A program made the position numbers and the translations under genes. Below the pieces are notes generated by a model, which did not search any database, had not been told where the DNA came from, and was given only the letters and a program-made list of their open reading frames with translations. From Oceanobacillus halophilus (lineage in GTDB: Bacteria; Bacillota; Bacilli; Bacillales; Amphibacillaceae), in contig NZ_RBZP01000017.1 in NCBI RefSeq assembly GCF_003628505.1, forward strand, positions 1 to 64,000: DNA of 64,000 bases. Reading direction: 5' to 3'. Positions 15,808 through 23,879 of the stretch are shown here, piece by piece (the stretch's first letter is position 1; the number at the start of each line of letters is the position of its first letter).

Positions 15808-17355
15808 ATGGTCGTACCTTTTAAACACGAACCTTTTACAGATTTTACCAATGAAAATAATCGAAAAGAATTTGAAGCTGCTTTGAAAAAAGTGAAGGCT
15901 GAATTAGGAAAGGAATATCCTTTAGTAATTAATGGAGAAAAAATTTACACAGAAGATAAATTGGTGTCCGTCAATCCTGGAAAAAAAGATCAAGTCGTTG
16001 GTAAGGTTTCTAAAGCTACAAAAGAACATATCGATAAGGCTTTTGAAAGCGCTGGTAAAGCATTTAAAAAATGGAGAAAGATGGCACCAGAAGCACGTGC
16101 AGATGTTTTGTTTAGAGCAGCAGCGATTGTTCGACGTCGTAAACATGAATTTTCTGCATGGTTAGCATTTGATGCGGGGAAGCCTTGGGGGCAGGCTGAT
16201 GGTGATACGGCAGAAGGTATTGATTTCTTGGAGTACTATGGTAGACAAATGCTGGAATTAGCCAAGGGCAAGCCTTTAGAGGATAGAGCAAATGAACATA
16301 ACTCTTATTTTTATCAACCAATGGGTCCTGGGGTTACCATTCCACCATGGAACTTTGCTTTTGCTATTGTATGTGGAACAACTGTAGCGCCGATTGTCGC
16401 TGGTAATCCAGTATTATTGAAACCATCTGAAAACACACCGGTAGTTGCTTACAAATTAGTCGAAGTATTAGAAGAAGCAGGCCTTCCAAAAGGGGTTCTT
16501 AGTTTTGTACCTGGCAATCCATCTGAAATCGGTGATTACTTAGTTGATCATAAGGATACTCATTTTGTTAATTTTACCGGTTCTCGCGCAACTGGTACAC
16601 GTATTATAGAACGTGCAGCAAAAGTACAAGAAGGACAGCAGCACCTAAAACGTGTTGTTGCAGAAATGGGTGGGAAAGATACTATTATTGTGGACAGTGA
16701 TGCTGATTTGAATCTTGCTGCTGAATCAATTGTAAATTCAGCCTTTGGATTTTCCGGACAAAAATGTTCTGCTTGTTCAAGAGCTGTGATTCATAAAGAT
16801 GTATACGATGAAGTACTAGAAAAATCAATCGAGTTAACGAAGGAACTAACAGTTGGTAACCCAGCTGAAGAGGATGTTTATATGGGAGCAGTAGTGAATA
16901 AAAAACAGTTTGATAAGATTAAAGATTACATTGAAATCGGTAAAACGGAAGGTGAATTGGTATATGGTGGCGAAGCGGATGATTCAACAGGTTATTATAT
17001 TAAACCGACTATTTTTAAGAATGTAGCACCAGAGGCAAGAATTATGCAAGAAGAAATCTTTGGTCCAGTCGTTGCTTTTACAAAAGCAGATAATTTCGAT
17101 GAATTATTAAATATCGCTAACAATACGGAATATGGTTTAACTGGAGCAGTTATTTCTAATAACCGTGAACATCTCGAACAAGCACGTTATGATTTTCATG
17201 TAGGGAACCTCTACTTTAATCGAGGGTGTACTGCAGCTATTGTAGGATACCAGCCATTTGGTGGATTTAAAATGTCTGGTACAGATTCAAAAGCTGGCGG
17301 ACCGGATTATTTACAGCATTTCTTGGAAGCAAAAATCGTTTCGGAAACTTTTTAG
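15808..17355 (+). CDS. rocA: 1-pyrroline-5-carboxylate dehydrogenase
   Basis: A 515-residue NAD-dependent aldehyde dehydrogenase of the RocA/PutC type, oxidising P5C (glutamate semialdehyde) to glutamate. Landmarks: PWNFAFAI near 180, LLKPSENTP near 203-211, [10 protein letters not shown] near 255, Glu286 in AEMGGKD and Cys320 in GQKCSACSR. The C-terminal [20 protein letters not shown] is typical for the family. GGGAGG is a good ribosome site. It is the first gene of the proline operon behind the sigma-54 promoter; putB follows after a 93-base gap that holds a strong hairpin. Confidence 0.95.
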   Translation: MVVPFKHEPFTDFTNENNRKEFEAALKKVKAELGKEYPLVINGEKIYTEDKLVSVNPGKKDQVVGKVSKATKEHIDKAFESAGKAFKKWRKMAPEARADVLFRAAAIVRRRKHEFSAWLAFDAGKPWGQADGDTAEGIDFLEYYGRQMLELAKGKPLEDRANEHNSYFYQPMGPGVTIPPWNFAFAIVCGTTVAPIVAGNPVLLKPSENTPVVAYKLVEVLEEAGLPKGVLSFVPGNPSEIGDYLVDHKDTHFVNFTGSRATGTRIIERAAKVQEGQQHLKRVVAEMGGKDTIIVDSDADLNLAAESIVNSAFGFSGQKCSACSRAVIHKDVYDEVLEKSIELTKELTVGNPAEEDVYMGAVVNKKQFDKIKDYIEIGKTEGELVYGGEADDSTGYYIKPTIFKNVAPEARIMQEEIFGPVVAFTKADNFDELLNIANNTEYGLTGAVISNNREHLEQARYDFHVGNLYFNRGCTAAIVGYQPFGGFKMSGTDSKAGGPDYLQHFLEAKIVSETF

Positions 17356-17370
17356 TCTTTAGTAGGTAAT

Positions 17371-17404
17371 GTATTTGTGGCAGCAATGTCAGCTGCCGCA
17401 GATA
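17371..17404 (+). other. Intercistronic hairpin between rocA and putB
   Basis: GTATTTGTGGCAGC pairs with GCTGCCGCAGATAC through 14 positions, two of them G-U, with a loop of about 6 bases. There is no T run after it, so it is more likely an mRNA processing or stability element, or a partial attenuator, than a full terminator. Confidence 0.6.
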
Positions 17405-17448
17405 CATCATTTTATATTTACAATGTATCGATAAAGGGAGTTTTGCTG

Positions 17449-18465
17449 ATGACAAATTTTACTAGGGACTTTTTCATCGGTTTGTCAAATAATAAATTCT
17501 TAAATGAACATGCAAGACGCTGGGGATTTCGCTTCGGTGCAGATAAATTTGTTGCAGGTACAACTATTGAAGATGTAATCCATACTATAAGAAAACTTAA
17601 CATGTGGGGAATAAGCTGTACCATAGATAACTTGGGGGAGTTTGTATCGGAGAAAGCTGAAGCATTAAAGGCAAAGGAACAAATTATTGCTATATTAGAA
17701 GCCATTTATAATGAAAATCTAGACTGCCATTTGTCAGTAAAGTTAACCCAGTTAGGATTAGATATTGAACAAGAATTCTGCGTAGATAATATGCGTGAGA
17801 TTCTTGATAAAGCAAGACAGTATGATGTGTTTGTTAATATTGACATGGAAGATTACGCACATTATATACAAACACTAGATGTTTTAAAGGCTTTGCGTGC
17901 GAAATATGATAATGTTGGTACGGTAATCCAATCATACCTATACAGAACAGAAGACGACCTCGAAGAATTAAAAAATGTACGTCTCCGGCTAGTAAAAGGT
18001 GCATATAAGGAAAGGGAAGAAATCGCTTACCAAACAAAAGAAGAAATTGATCGCGAATATATTCTAATAGCCAAGAAACGATTACTAGGAGATGCATTCA
18101 CTTCCCTTGCTACACATGACCACCATATCATTAACGAATTATTACATTTCATTCGAGAAAATAACATTAGTAAAGACAAATTTGAATTCCAAATGCTTTA
18201 CGGATTTCGAAGAGAAATGCAATATGATATAGCACAAAAAGGTTACAATTTTTGCACGTATATTCCTTTTGGCAATGATTGGTTTGGCTATTTCATGCGT
18301 CGATTGGCAGAGCGGCCACAAAACATGAACCTAGTAATGAAAGACGTTTTCTATTCAAAAGATAATCAACTAAAGAAAGAACCGATTATTACTGGGGCAG
18401 TTGCTTTTTCACTAGTGATGCTGTGGAGAGCAAGACGAAAAGTAAGAAAAGAAGAAGTGCGTTGA
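17449..18465 (+). CDS. putB: Proline dehydrogenase (FAD-dependent)
   Basis: A 338-residue proline dehydrogenase, oxidising proline to P5C and passing electrons to the membrane quinone pool. The beta/alpha barrel holds LSVKLTQLGLD near 110, the FAD-binding LRLVKGAYKERE near 185 and the closing YIPFGNDWFGYFMRRLAERPQN, whose paired arginines bind the substrate carboxylate. ATG 17449 follows AAAGGGAG. The protein is longer than B. subtilis PutB (about 300) because of a C-terminal stretch with a hydrophobic segment (IITGAVAFSLVMLW) and a basic tail, which could aid membrane contact. Confidence 0.93.
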   Translation: MTNFTRDFFIGLSNNKFLNEHARRWGFRFGADKFVAGTTIEDVIHTIRKLNMWGISCTIDNLGEFVSEKAEALKAKEQIIAILEAIYNENLDCHLSVKLTQLGLDIEQEFCVDNMREILDKARQYDVFVNIDMEDYAHYIQTLDVLKALRAKYDNVGTVIQSYLYRTEDDLEELKNVRLRLVKGAYKEREEIAYQTKEEIDREYILIAKKRLLGDAFTSLATHDHHIINELLHFIRENNISKDKFEFQMLYGFRREMQYDIAQKGYNFCTYIPFGNDWFGYFMRRLAERPQNMNLVMKDVFYSKDNQLKKEPIITGAVAFSLVMLWRARRKVRKEEVR

Positions 18466-18645
18466 TTGCCATAATGAGGGATAATCTATTTTTTTACTAA
18501 TAAATTACAGAAAATTATTATTTCATATAAAAATGAAAAAAATTATTGTATTTTGAAATATTTTCTGTGAATATAAATTTTTTCATTAAAATGAATATTC
18601 TTCATGTTATTATAGATTAATATAAAAACAAAAGGGGGAGTTAGG

Positions 18646-20127
18646 ATGACAGAAAACACATACCAACTAGTTGCTATTATTATATATTTAGCAGGGATGA
18701 TTTTGATTGGGTGGTATGCATATCGGAGGACAAGTGACTTAAGCGACTATATGTTGGGAGGAAGAAAATTAGGTCCTGCTGTCTCGGCACTTAGTGCTGG
18801 AGCAAGTGATATGTCACAATGGCTGCTCATGGGTCTTCCTGGTGCCATATATGTATCAGGCCTAGTTGAGGGGTGGATTGCAATCGGTTTAACGATTGGG
18901 GCATGGTTAAACTGGCTGTTTGTGGCACCACGTTTACGTGTATACACACAAGTATCAAATAATTCCATTACGATTCCAAGTTTCTTTGACAATCGTTTCA
19001 AGGAAAACTCGAAAATATTACGTATTGTTTCAGGTATCATTATATTAGTATACTTTACGTTTTACGTTTCATCCGGAATGGTTGCCGGTGGGGTATTCTT
19101 TGAGAGTTCTTTCGGTTATGATTATCACGTGGGGTTAGTAGTAGTTGCTGCAGTTGTTATAGCGTATACATTATTAGGTGGGTTCCTAGCAGTAAGTTAC
19201 ACGGACTTCGTACAAGGTTCGATCATGTTTTTGGCATTGATAATCGTTCCTATCCTGGGAATATTTTTGACTGGAGGTATTGGAGAAACAGTAGAATCTA
19301 TTCGTGCTGTTGATGTAAATTTACTAAGTTTCTTTGCTACTGCAACTGCTACAGGGGTTATATCTTCTTTAGCTTGGGGACTCGGTTATTTTGGCCAGCC
19401 TCATATTATTGTAAGATTTATGGCTATTAAAGATGTAAAAGAAACAAAATCAGCAAGAAGAATTGGTATTGGTTGGATGATTCTTACACTATTAGGTGCT
19501 GCTTTTACTGCATTAATAGGGGTAGCATACTTCCAGCAAAATCCTGGAGTCTCATTATCGAATCCAGAAGCAATCTTTATTGAAATGGGTCAAATTATTT
19601 TCCATCCATTTATTGCAGGAATCATGTTAGCCGCTGTACTTGCAGCAATCATGAGTACGGTATCTTCACAATTGCTTGTCACATCTTCAGCATTGGTGGA
19701 AGATATCTACAAATCTGTTATTAATTCTAATGCTTCAGAAGCTCGTTATGTAAACCTCGGTCGTATTGCAGTTCTTATAGTATCAGTAGTAGCAGGTGTC
19801 TTTGCGTGGCAGCAAAATGACACAATTCTAGGTTTAGTGTCATTTGCTTGGGCTGGATTTGGTGCTGCATTTGGTCCGATTATTCTTTTAGCACTATACT
19901 GGCGAAAAATTACCGGTACGGGAGCATTATGGGGAATGATTGTAGGTGCTGTAACTGTATTTATATGGGGAAATACTGCACTTTCCGGATATCTCTATGA
20001 AATAGTGCCGGGTTTTCTGTTAAATCTAATTGTTACGTATGTTGTAAGTATAGCAACTTACAAACCAAACCAAGAAGTGGAAGAAGAATTTAATAAAACG
20101 ATGGAATTGTTGAAGGAACCTAAATAG
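18646..20127 (+). CDS. putP: Sodium/proline symporter, copy 1
   Basis: A 493-residue sodium:solute symporter (SSS family) of the PutP/OpuE type with about 13 membrane segments. Conserved PutP stretches are SDYMLGGRKLGPAVSALSAGASDMSQWLLMG split across the first two helices, GWIAIGLTIGAWLNW, and SLAWGLGYFGQPHIIVRFMAI. It brings in proline with Na+, for catabolism by PutB/RocA or as an osmoprotectant. It has its own AT-rich promoter region and AGGGGGAG ribosome site, and a terminator follows. It is highly similar to the next gene, so this is a tandem duplication. Confidence 0.93.
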   Translation: MTENTYQLVAIIIYLAGMILIGWYAYRRTSDLSDYMLGGRKLGPAVSALSAGASDMSQWLLMGLPGAIYVSGLVEGWIAIGLTIGAWLNWLFVAPRLRVYTQVSNNSITIPSFFDNRFKENSKILRIVSGIIILVYFTFYVSSGMVAGGVFFESSFGYDYHVGLVVVAAVVIAYTLLGGFLAVSYTDFVQGSIMFLALIIVPILGIFLTGGIGETVESIRAVDVNLLSFFATATATGVISSLAWGLGYFGQPHIIVRFMAIKDVKETKSARRIGIGWMILTLLGAAFTALIGVAYFQQNPGVSLSNPEAIFIEMGQIIFHPFIAGIMLAAVLAAIMSTVSSQLLVTSSALVEDIYKSVINSNASEARYVNLGRIAVLIVSVVAGVFAWQQNDTILGLVSFAWAGFGAAFGPIILLALYWRKITGTGALWGMIVGAVTVFIWGNTALSGYLYEIVPGFLLNLIVTYVVSIATYKPNQEVEEEFNKTMELLKEPK

Positions 20128-20144
20128 GATGAAGAAATTATTAA

Positions 20145-20173
20145 ATGGGGCACAAAACTGTGCCCCATTTTTT
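20145..20173 (+). terminator. Terminator after putP copy 1
   Basis: Stem AATGGGGCACA / TGTGCCCCATT with loop AAAC, followed by TTTTT. Confidence 0.9.
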
Positions 20174-20215
20174 ATGTCTCACGAAAGATAGAACCCCCGC
20201 AAACATAATAATCTT

Positions 20216-20245
20216 ATCGACAAAATACGGGAAGTGACAGGCACC
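20216..20245 (+). repeat. 30-bp dispersed repeat, copy B
   Basis: Begins ATCGACAAAATACGGG and ends GTGACAGGCACC; two mismatches to copy A. It lies between the two putP genes. Confidence 0.8.
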
Positions 20246-20337
20246 ATTTATAATATTTTGGTTATCGGAAAATTTGACTAATATTCTCATCGTGTTATTA
20301 TGGATAACGTTGTGTAAAAAACAGAAGGGGAGATAAA

Positions 20338-21819
20338 GTGTCAGAAAATAGTTATCAGCTTATAGCAATACTTATTTATTTAGCAGGAATGGTTTTAATT
20401 GGATGGTACGCTTACCGACGTACAAGTAACTTGAATGATTACATGTTAGGTGGTCGTGGTCTTGGTCCGGCAGTTTCGGCATTAAGTGCTGGAGCTAGTG
20501 ATATGTCACAATGGTTACTAATGGGTTTACCTGGTGCCATTTATGTTTCAGGCCTTGTAGAGGGATGGTTAGCCATTGGTTTAACAATTGGTGCTTGGTT
20601 AAACTGGTATTTTGTAGCACCTAGATTACGGGTGTATACACAAGTATCCAATAATTCCATTACCATTCCAAGTTTCTTTGATAATCGTTTTAAAGACAAT
20701 TCTCAAATACTACGGATTGTTTCTGGAATAATTATTTTAGTTTACTTTACATTTTATGTATCATCTGGATTAGTTGCAGGTGGTGTTTTCTTTGAAAGTT
20801 CATTTGGATATAGTTATCATACTGGCTTGCTTATAGTGGCAGCGGTTGTTATCACATATACGTTAATTGGTGGTTTCCTTGCAGTGAGTTACACGGATTT
20901 TGTTCAAGGGTTAATTATGTTTTTAGCTTTAATTATTATACCGATTTTCGGACTGTCCTTAACGGGAGGGTTTGAATCAACGGTAGAATCCATCCGTACC
21001 GTTAATCCAAATATGCTTAGTTTCTTTGCAACAGCATCTCTAACAGGAGTAATTTCTTCCTTAGCATGGGGATTAGGTTACTTTGGACAGCCGCACATTA
21101 TTGTTCGATTTATGGCAATTAAATCGGTGAAAGAAACAAAATCAGCTCGGAGAATAGGTATTGGATGGATGATATTAGCATTAATTGGTGCTGCTTTAAC
21201 GGCATTAATTGGAGTAGCATATTTTCAACAAAATGTAGATGCTTCATTAACAGATCCAGAAGCAATTTTCATTGTAATGGGCCAAATTATATTCCATCCA
21301 TTTCTTGCGGGGATCATGTTAGCAGCTGTACTTGCAGCAATCATGAGTACAATATCATCACAATTAATTGTGACATCTTCAGCATTAGTTGAAGATATAT
21401 ATAAAGCCGTATTTAGATCCAATGCTTCAGAAAAAACTTATGTAATCCTTGGTAGAATAGCAGTATTAGTTGTTTCATTAACAGCATTAGTTTTTGCTTG
21501 GCAAAAAAATGATACCATTCTGAGTTTGGTTTCCTTTGCCTGGGCTGGATTTGGTGCAGCGTTTGGTCCAATAATTCTCTTATCATTATACTGGAGAAGA
21601 ATCACAGGTACTGGTGCACTTTGGGGAATGAGTGTCGGTGCAGTCACCGTTTTTGTTTGGGGAAATACTGGACTCTCTGATGTACTTTACGAAATAGTAC
21701 CAGGGTTCATATTGAGTCTATTAGTAACCTATATTGTTAGTTTAGTAACTTACAAACCAAACAAGGAAGTAGAAGTTGAATTTGATAAAACAATAAAACT
21801 ATTAAAAAAGAAATACTAA
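20338..21819 (+). CDS. putP: Sodium/proline symporter, copy 2
   Basis: A second 493-residue PutP/OpuE-type SSS symporter, colinear with copy 1 and differing mainly at conservative positions and in the C-terminal helices. It begins at GTG with a GGGGAG site. The upstream sequence ATATTCT through GTTATTAT is shared with copy 1, so the promoter was duplicated too. Paralog pairs in B. subtilis are specialised for nutrition (PutP) and osmotic stress (OpuE); which is which here cannot be read. The gene is bracketed by direct copies of the 30-bp repeat at 20216 and 21873. Confidence 0.93.
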   Translation: MSENSYQLIAILIYLAGMVLIGWYAYRRTSNLNDYMLGGRGLGPAVSALSAGASDMSQWLLMGLPGAIYVSGLVEGWLAIGLTIGAWLNWYFVAPRLRVYTQVSNNSITIPSFFDNRFKDNSQILRIVSGIIILVYFTFYVSSGLVAGGVFFESSFGYSYHTGLLIVAAVVITYTLIGGFLAVSYTDFVQGLIMFLALIIIPIFGLSLTGGFESTVESIRTVNPNMLSFFATASLTGVISSLAWGLGYFGQPHIIVRFMAIKSVKETKSARRIGIGWMILALIGAALTALIGVAYFQQNVDASLTDPEAIFIVMGQIIFHPFLAGIMLAAVLAAIMSTISSQLIVTSSALVEDIYKAVFRSNASEKTYVILGRIAVLVVSLTALVFAWQKNDTILSLVSFAWAGFGAAFGPIILLSLYWRRITGTGALWGMSVGAVTVFVWGNTGLSDVLYEIVPGFILSLLVTYIVSLVTYKPNKEVEVEFDKTIKLLKKKY

Positions 21820-21826
21820 ATGGAGA

Positions 21827-21852
21827 ATGGGCTGCAGAAATGCAGCCCATTT
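21827..21852 (+). terminator. Terminator after putP copy 2
   Basis: Perfect 11-base stem AATGGGCTGCA / TGCAGCCCATT with GAAA loop. The T run is short. Confidence 0.75.
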
Positions 21853-21872
21853 AGCATATCCTAAAATGAACA

Positions 21873-21902
21873 TTCGACAAAATTCGGGGAGTGCCAGGCA
21901 CC
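21873..21902 (+). repeat. 30-bp dispersed repeat, copy C
   Basis: Begins TTCGACAAAATTCGGGG. Its right end GTGCCAGGCAC is a perfect palindrome, unlike the GTGACAGGCAC of the other copies. Confidence 0.8.
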
Positions 21903-21910
21903 ATTGGGAG

Positions 21911-22537
21911 TTATTTTTTACAGACAGCAATTCCTAATGGATAATGTTCCTCCTCTGCGTTTTCAGCGGGTTCGATTAATACACCTTTTTGATAGTAAAA
22001 TTTCTTAGAAGTATATTCATTAAATAAGCTTCTGAACTCCTCTTCGGTTAATTGATGTACATGAAATTCCTGACCAGAAGGAATTCCTCTACCTTCACCA
22101 AAGGGTGTAGATAATAAAAGAATGCCATTCGGTTTTAGTAAACGATATATATTGGAAAGGAATCTTTCTTCCTTATTAATGTGTTCAATTGTTTCAAAGC
22201 TTAATATAACATCAAAATGACCTAGTCTATCGGATAAAGAAGTATCTAAAACATCTCCTTGAATAAAAGTAGCTAGTGGGTGATAATACTTCTGTTTAGC
22301 ATATTTAATCGCTTCTTCCTCGTAGTCAATACCAATTAATTCAGTGATATTGTTTTTACATTGTTTAGCAATAATCTGACTGCCATATCCAGAACCGCAG
22401 GCAAAATCAAGAATTCTCCCATTCGCATAACGTGCTGCAAAATGATATCTGGCAATGTGCTCAAGCAATAATCCATTTGTTATTTTCATTCTTTCTGGAA
22501 TGACCCTTTCTCCAGTATCTTCCAACATGGTATTCAC
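21911..22537 (-). CDS. Class I SAM-dependent methyltransferase
   Basis: A 208-residue methyltransferase with the class I fold: motif I ILDFACGSGYGSQIIA near 43-58, motif II LIGIDYEEEAI near 70, and DVILSFETIEHINKEERFL near 110. This resembles the UbiE/Coq5-like Methyltransf_11/23 group acting on small molecules or lipids. ATG 22537 or the in-frame ATG nine bases later (22528, better spaced from GGTGTG) may be the start. It stands alone between repeat copies C and D. The substrate is unknown. Confidence 0.75.
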   Translation of the reverse strand: MNTMLEDTGERVIPERMKITNGLLLEHIARYHFAARYANGRILDFACGSGYGSQIIAKQCKNNITELIGIDYEEEAIKYAKQKYYHPLATFIQGDVLDTSLSDRLGHFDVILSFETIEHINKEERFLSNIYRLLKPNGILLLSTPFGEGRGIPSGQEFHVHQLTEEEFRSLFNEYTSKKFYYQKGVLIEPAENAEEEHYPLGIAVCKK

Positions 22538-22653
22538 ACCGTTTCTTGTATAATTTCACTATATTATAGCACGTATATTAGGAAGGGGCCTAAGATAAGG
22601 GTGACCCTCAATATTGAAATCTAGACCAACTCTATTTCCTGAGAAATATGATA

Positions 22654-22683
22654 GGTGCCTGTCACTCCTCGGTTTTTGTCGAA
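22654..22683 (-). repeat. 30-bp dispersed repeat, copy D (inverted)
   Basis: Reads GGTGCCTGTCACTCC then CGGTTTTTGTCGAA on the plus strand, the reverse complement of the other copies with a few changes. It lies upstream of the ybaK-like gene. Confidence 0.75.
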
Positions 22684-22750
22684 TGTGTTTCTTCCTATTA
22701 TATTATGTTATTATGGTTTACAAATGGAGGACGTCAGGAGGGGGTTAGAA

Positions 22751-23239
22751 ATGAAGAAATCTAAAAAAATAAAAACCAATGCAATTCGTTTATTGGATAA
22801 AGAGAAGATACGTTATAATATTCACGAATATGAGTGGAACGAGGACCATCTAGATGCTAAATCAGCTGCTGCAAATGTAGGAAAGCCCCTAAATAAAATT
22901 TTTAAAACACTCGTATCAGTTGGTGATAAAACTGGAGTAATCGTTTCATGTATCCCGTCTTCATCTGAATTAAATCTGAAGGCTCTAGCCAAAGTGAGTG
23001 GGAACAAAAAAGTCGAGATGTTACCTATGAAAGAATTAGAAAAAACGACAGGATATATACGTGGTGGCTGTTCTCCATTAGGGATGAAAAAACAGTATAA
23101 AACCTATCTCTCTTCTAAAGCAGAGACAATGGAATCGATTGTTGTATCAGCCGGGAAAAGGGGACTGCAGGTTGAATTGGATCCAGCTGATTTGAAGCAA
23201 ATAACAGATGCTGCTTTTGCTGAAATTATAACCGTGTAA
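22751..23239 (+). CDS. ybaK: Cys-tRNA(Pro)/Cys-tRNA(Cys) deacylase, YbaK/EbsC type
   Basis: A 162-residue YbaK-like editing domain that hydrolyses mischarged aminoacyl-tRNA. Typical elements are TNAIRLLDKEKIRYNIHEYEW at the start, KIFKTLVSVGD near 57-67 with the essential Lys, KALAKVSGNKKVEMLP near 83-98, and GYIRGGCSPLGMKK near 107-120 with the GGxSPLG loop. ATG 22751 follows AGGAGGGGG. It stands alone between two oppositely oriented repeats. Confidence 0.9.
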   Translation: MKKSKKIKTNAIRLLDKEKIRYNIHEYEWNEDHLDAKSAAANVGKPLNKIFKTLVSVGDKTGVIVSCIPSSSELNLKALAKVSGNKKVEMLPMKELEKTTGYIRGGCSPLGMKKQYKTYLSSKAETMESIVVSAGKRGLQVELDPADLKQITDAAFAEIITV

Positions 23240-23292
23240 TTCTTTTCGTGTCCTTATTGACTTAAGCAACTTTTAAAATTGGCTTCAGTGCA

Positions 23293-23323
23293 AAAAGAAG
23301 CCTCTTATTAAAGAAGCTTCTTT
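23293..23323 (+). terminator. Possible terminator after ybaK
   Basis: AAAGAAGC pairs with GCTTCTTT across a 14-base loop. The trailing T run is only three bases long. It is a weak candidate. Confidence 0.45.
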
Positions 23324-23327
23324 GAGA

Positions 23328-23357
23328 ATTGACAAATTTCGGGAAGTGACAGGTACT
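23328..23357 (+). repeat. 30-bp dispersed repeat, copy E
   Basis: A more diverged copy: ATTGACAAATTTCGGG at the left and GTGACAGGTACT at the right. Confidence 0.7.
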
Positions 23358-23392
23358 TGTGAAACAATGAGCATAACAGCGGTGAAAAAAAG

Positions 23393-23686
23393 TTAGTTTT
23401 CTATAAACCGGTAAATGATATCGTTATTTTGATTATCATATTCGATGTTAAAGTCATAACCATTGAAGAACCAGTCATCAAATTTTTCAATAAAGTAAGT
23501 GACACCATCAATAGTTTGTTCAACTAATACATCTTGTGGCTGGTCAATTCGTAAACCAACGGAGAAGTTGTCATGTACCTCTGTTTTACCATAAAGTTTG
23601 CCAGAAAACCGTACAGCATCACCTTGATGAAGTTCTAATTCATTTTTAAACCAGTTATTAGCATTTTCAGATATTGTAAGTTTCAT
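23393..23686 (-). CDS. HesB/IscA-like protein of the YneR type
   Basis: A 97-residue single-domain protein beginning MKLTISENANNWFKNELEL. The N-terminal half has the HesB-like pattern VRFSGKLYGKTEVHDNFSVGLRID, but the three conserved cysteines of true IscA/ErpA iron-sulfur carriers are absent. It belongs with the B. subtilis YneR/YqkB-like branch of unknown function. It is a single gene, acidic, probably cytoplasmic. The ribosome site is weak. Confidence 0.75.
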   Translation of the reverse strand: MKLTISENANNWFKNELELHQGDAVRFSGKLYGKTEVHDNFSVGLRIDQPQDVLVEQTIDGVTYFIEKFDDWFFNGYDFNIEYDNQNNDIIYRFIEN

Positions 23687-23813
23687 AGTAGATTCTCACA
23701 GACCAACTCTTGGAGGGCTGTGAATCCTCCTTTCATGTTGTTATGTGATTATTTTAACATACTTTTTTGTCTTTTTATTGATGGGATGTGTCTAAAAGAT
23801 GAAAGTTCATTAT

Positions 23814-23837
23814 AAAAACCCCCTAAAAAAGGGGGCT
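23814..23837 (-). terminator. Terminator after the SSS symporter gene
   Basis: On the minus strand GCCCCC, six T, AGGGGG and then TTTTTAT. The short strong stem and T run are clear. Confidence 0.85.
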
Positions 23838-23879
23838 TGTCCATAGCTTTAATTCTTTACTTAGGAGCTTTCTGTATAA

